This document shows, in pieces, positions 61,467 to 64,000 of a DNA stretch of 64,000 nt; the stretch's first letter is position 1, and each line of letters opens with the position of its first letter. Both the position numbers and the translations under genes were made by a program. This DNA is from Burkholderiales bacterium. GTDB taxonomy: Bacteria; Pseudomonadota; Gammaproteobacteria; Burkholderiales; Usitatibacteraceae. A model generated the notes under the pieces. The model did not search any database and was not told the origin of the DNA. It saw only the letters and a list, made by a program, of their open reading frames with translations. The DNA lies in assembly GCA_025360815.1 (NCBI GenBank), contig JANYBL010000058.1:1-64000 (forward strand), read 5' to 3'.

Positions 61467-62462
61467 ATGACTACTATCGTAACCGGCGCTGCCGGACTCA
61501 TCGGCAGCAATATCGTCAAAGCCCTTAATCTACGCGGCATTCGGGACATTGTAGCCGTTGACAATCTCACCAAAGCGGACAAATTTAAGAACCTGGTCGA
61601 TTGCGAAATTGCGGAATATGTCGATAAAAAAGATTTTCTGGAGGTTGTCGAATCCGGCGAATTGGGCGGTGAAGTCGATGCCGTGTTCCACCAAGGTGCC
61701 TGCTCCGACACGATGGAAACCGACGGTCGTTATATGATGGAAAATAACTATCGCTACTCGCTGTCGCTGCTCGAATGGTGCTTGGAGGAGGGGGTACCGC
61801 TAATTTACGCGTCTAGCGCTTCGGTCTATGGAGATGGCAAAGTATTCCGCGAAGACCGTTCCTGCGAAGCGCCATTAAATGTCTACGGCTATTCCAAATT
61901 TTTGTTCGACCAAGCGGTGCGCGAGCGGATCGATACAGCCGGTTCACAGATTGCGGGCTTTCGATATTTCAATGTTTACGGCCCGCGCGAATCGCACAAA
62001 GGCCGGATGGCATCGGTCGCGTTCCACTTTTTCAATCAGTACAAGGCTACCGGTAAAGTTCGGATTTTTGAAGGTACAGATAGGTACGCGAATGGCGATC
62101 AGCGGCGCGATTTTATCTCGGTAGAAGACGTGGTGAAGGTAAATTTGTTTTTTCTCGATAACAGCCATGTCTCGGGTATTTTTAACGTCGGTACAGGTCG
62201 CTCACAGCCGTTTAACGATGTTGCCGTGGCCACTGTCAATACGCTGCGCAAAGCGGAAGGCAAGCCCGCACTCTCGCTCGAGCAAATGATGAGCGGCGGC
62301 ATCGTCGAATACGTGGCTTTCCCCGAAGCGCTCAAAGGTAAATACCAAAGTTTTACCCAAGCCGATATTTCGCTACTGCGAGAGGCCGGCTATTCCGATG
62401 AGTTCTTGACCGTTGAAGATGGCGTGGCGCGATATATGCCTTGGCTTGTTGATCAAAAATAG
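61467..62462 (+). CDS. rfaD: ADP-glyceromanno-heptose 6-epimerase
   Basis: [85 protein letters not shown]. Confidence 0.97.
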   Translation: MTTIVTGAAGLIGSNIVKALNLRGIRDIVAVDNLTKADKFKNLVDCEIAEYVDKKDFLEVVESGELGGEVDAVFHQGACSDTMETDGRYMMENNYRYSLSLLEWCLEEGVPLIYASSASVYGDGKVFREDRSCEAPLNVYGYSKFLFDQAVRERIDTAGSQIAGFRYFNVYGPRESHKGRMASVAFHFFNQYKATGKVRIFEGTDRYANGDQRRDFISVEDVVKVNLFFLDNSHVSGIFNVGTGRSQPFNDVAVATVNTLRKAEGKPALSLEQMMSGGIVEYVAFPEALKGKYQSFTQADISLLREAGYSDEFLTVEDGVARYMPWLVDQK

Positions 62463-62520
62463 CGGCAACGATCAATTGATTGAATTTATACTCACGCCAC
62501 TTTGGATAGCTGAAAATCGA

Positions 62521-62548
62521 TTGAAAAAACGAAAAAACGCCGTATAAT
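62521..62548 (+). promoter_or_regulatory. near-consensus sigma70-type promoter
   Basis: TTGAAA-N16-TATAAT. Confidence 0.6.
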
Positions 62549-62895
62549 CAGTGGGTTTTGTGATTTTTCTGTATGTTTTTCTGGTTGGTTTGGGCTGCAT
62601 GTTGAGCCAAGCATACGAAAAAATAAAACATATAGAAACCTGCCGTGTTTACTTCGTCAACCGTTCATCTTTAGCCCCGTTTGTAACAGTGCGTAACAAG
62701 GCTTTCAAGGCCTATCCAAGTTGAAGAGGCTGATATAAATGTTGGTATTTTCAATGCTGTGGAGGTCGTTCCAGCACCGATTGCCTTAATGTTCTGTTGT
62801 TTTGGTGTTCGGCGCGTAAAGCGTTTTCGTATTTACTTTTTATTTGCTTCCCGTTTTTTGCTTTGTAATTTTCACACTCACTCCAAGGAAAACTC

Positions 62896-63609
62896 ATGAA
62901 AAAAATCACCGCAATCATCTTGGCGTTTTTTGCCTCGATCAGTATCGCGTTTGCCGCCGTAAACGTTAACACCGCAACAAAGGACGAACTCGCTACGCTG
63001 AACGGTATTGGTCCGGCTAAAGCGCAAGCTATTATCGACTTCCGTACCAAAAACGGCCCATTTAAATCGTTTGCTGACATTGACAACGTTCCCGGTATTG
63101 GCGCAGGGACCATGGCCAAAATTGAAAAAGACGTAAGCTTGTCTGGTAAGACTACGGTTGTTGCAGTACCAGCCAAAGCTGATGCAAAAGCAGCGCCAGC
63201 CGCACCTGCAAAAGACGCAAAAGCTGACATGAAAGCTGACGCTAAAGCTCCCGCAGCGCCTGAAAAAGCTGCAGCGCCAGCCAAGAAAGACGAAAAAGCG
63301 ATGGCTGCTGATGCCAAGAAAGCAGACAAAAAAGAAATGAGCCCAGCTGACGAAAAGAAAGCAAAGAAAGAAGCTGCTAAAGCCGAAAAAGCCGCTAAAG
63401 CTGATGCTGCCAAGAAGGAAAAAGCAGACAAAGCCGCTAAAGCTGCTGAAGAGAAAAAAGCCAAAGCTGACAAAGCCAAAGCTGAAAAAGATGCCAAATC
63501 AGCAAAGCCAGCCGCTGACAAACCAGCTAAGAAAGACGACGCTAAAAAAGACGCACCAAAAGTTGATGCCAAGGCTGACGACAAGAAAGCCGATGCACCG
63601 AAGAAGTAA
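62896..63609 (+). CDS. ComEA-like helix-hairpin-helix protein with long Ala/Lys-rich tail
   Basis: signal peptide; AVNVNTATKDELATLNGIGPAKAQAIIDFRTKNGPFKSFADIDNVPGIGAGTMAKIE; ~160-aa KA/D-rich C-terminus. Confidence 0.92.
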   Translation: MKKITAIILAFFASISIAFAAVNVNTATKDELATLNGIGPAKAQAIIDFRTKNGPFKSFADIDNVPGIGAGTMAKIEKDVSLSGKTTVVAVPAKADAKAAPAAPAKDAKADMKADAKAPAAPEKAAAPAKKDEKAMAADAKKADKKEMSPADEKKAKKEAAKAEKAAKADAAKKEKADKAAKAAEEKKAKADKAKAEKDAKSAKPAADKPAKKDDAKKDAPKVDAKADDKKADAPKK

Positions 63610-63682
63610 TATCGACGCTGGGTTTGAAGAAATCCAGCCGCGGCTTACGAGTCAACGCAATTTGAAGCAACTCAGAATCAAC

Positions 63683-63712
63683 AAAAAGCCCCGCAAATAT
63701 GCGGGGCTTTTT
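63683..63712. terminator. bidirectional rho-independent terminator
   Basis: AAAAAGCCCCGC-AAATAT-GCGGGGCTTTTT. Confidence 0.93.
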
Positions 63713-63804
63713 GTTGGCAATTGGAGGATCGCTAGTTTTTGCTATCGCAAGTTTAGTGAATAATAATTTTTGCGCCATCAAGTTGATGCAACCGACAACC
63801 GTCC

Positions 63805-64000
63805 CTATCTGTTCTGCAAATTCGACTGACTCAACGGATGCCCAATGAACGCTAACGCAATGGTGCGTGTTGTCGGATTGATTTTCGAATTAGCGACCTG
63901 CGTCTCTTTCAAGGCAAATTCTTGTGCCACAAATTTCCTCGCTTTTGTTTTGAAGACGTCATCATTGACCAGCTGCATTGCCAAGTAAGCACGCGGAACT
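63805..64000 (-). CDS. 3' end of a minus-strand CDS truncated by the window edge, hypothetical
   Basis: Open to the window end: ...VPRAYLAMQLVNDDVFKTKARKFVAQEFALKETQVANSKINPTTRTIALAFIGHPLSQSNLQNR*. Confidence 0.6.
   Translation of the reverse strand, partial: VPRAYLAMQLVNDDVFKTKARKFVAQEFALKETQVANSKINPTTRTIALAFIGHPLSQSNLQNR

Noticed and set aside
62751-63584. 277-aa minus-strand ORF rich in Ala/Ser/Phe
   Set aside because: Mirror of the repetitive Ala/Lys-coding tail of the ComEA-like gene; a compositional shadow ORF.
1-64000. CRISPR arrays, rRNA or tRNA genes, prophage or complete IS elements
   Set aside because: None recognised on reading the window; the only transposon signal is the solitary IR at 24588-24625. 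The holin-family gene at 49965 is a YqjE-type stress gene, not a phage.

Overview
The window is a betaproteobacterial chromosomal segment, probably Burkholderiales-like; the taxon is inferred from protein families and gene order. It falls into four parts. (1) 0-21 kb is mostly metabolic: GMC oxidoreductase, creatininase-family protein, RIO-type kinase, MacB-like permease, amidase, DgkA, Bug-type binding protein, CocE-family hydrolase, GlnS, GDPD, S1/P1 nuclease, HiPIP, aconitase and a VapBC-type TA pair. (2) 21.6-29.6 kb is a copper-resistance region. Its merR-type regulator is cut off exactly at a 38-bp sequence that matches, from memory, the Tn21-subgroup terminal inverted repeat. (3) 30-52.5 kb is an envelope/general-stress region with many small proteins: CsbD, BON, DUF4398/OmpA, ferritin-like, YqjD/holin, DUF1328, lmo0937, two response regulators and two tandem CHASE3 histidine kinases. 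By eye it also holds at least three decayed or frameshifted genes: dps, a BON lipoprotein, and a glycine-rich 'IAGRF...NPPGQH...WRDGxWADFNP' family gene. (4) 53-64 kb is a conserved block: cmk-rpsA-ihfB-lapA-lapB-pyrF-ugd-hldE1-hldD, then a ComEA-like HhH protein with a long Ala/Lys tail. I saw no rRNA, tRNA, CRISPR array or complete mobile element. The most interesting signals are the solitary Tn21-type IR inside merR, the amber/frameshift dps, the multi-lesion BON gene, several short intergenic tandem repeats and a dispersed 36-nt intergenic repeat. All family assignments come from reading motifs; no database search was run.
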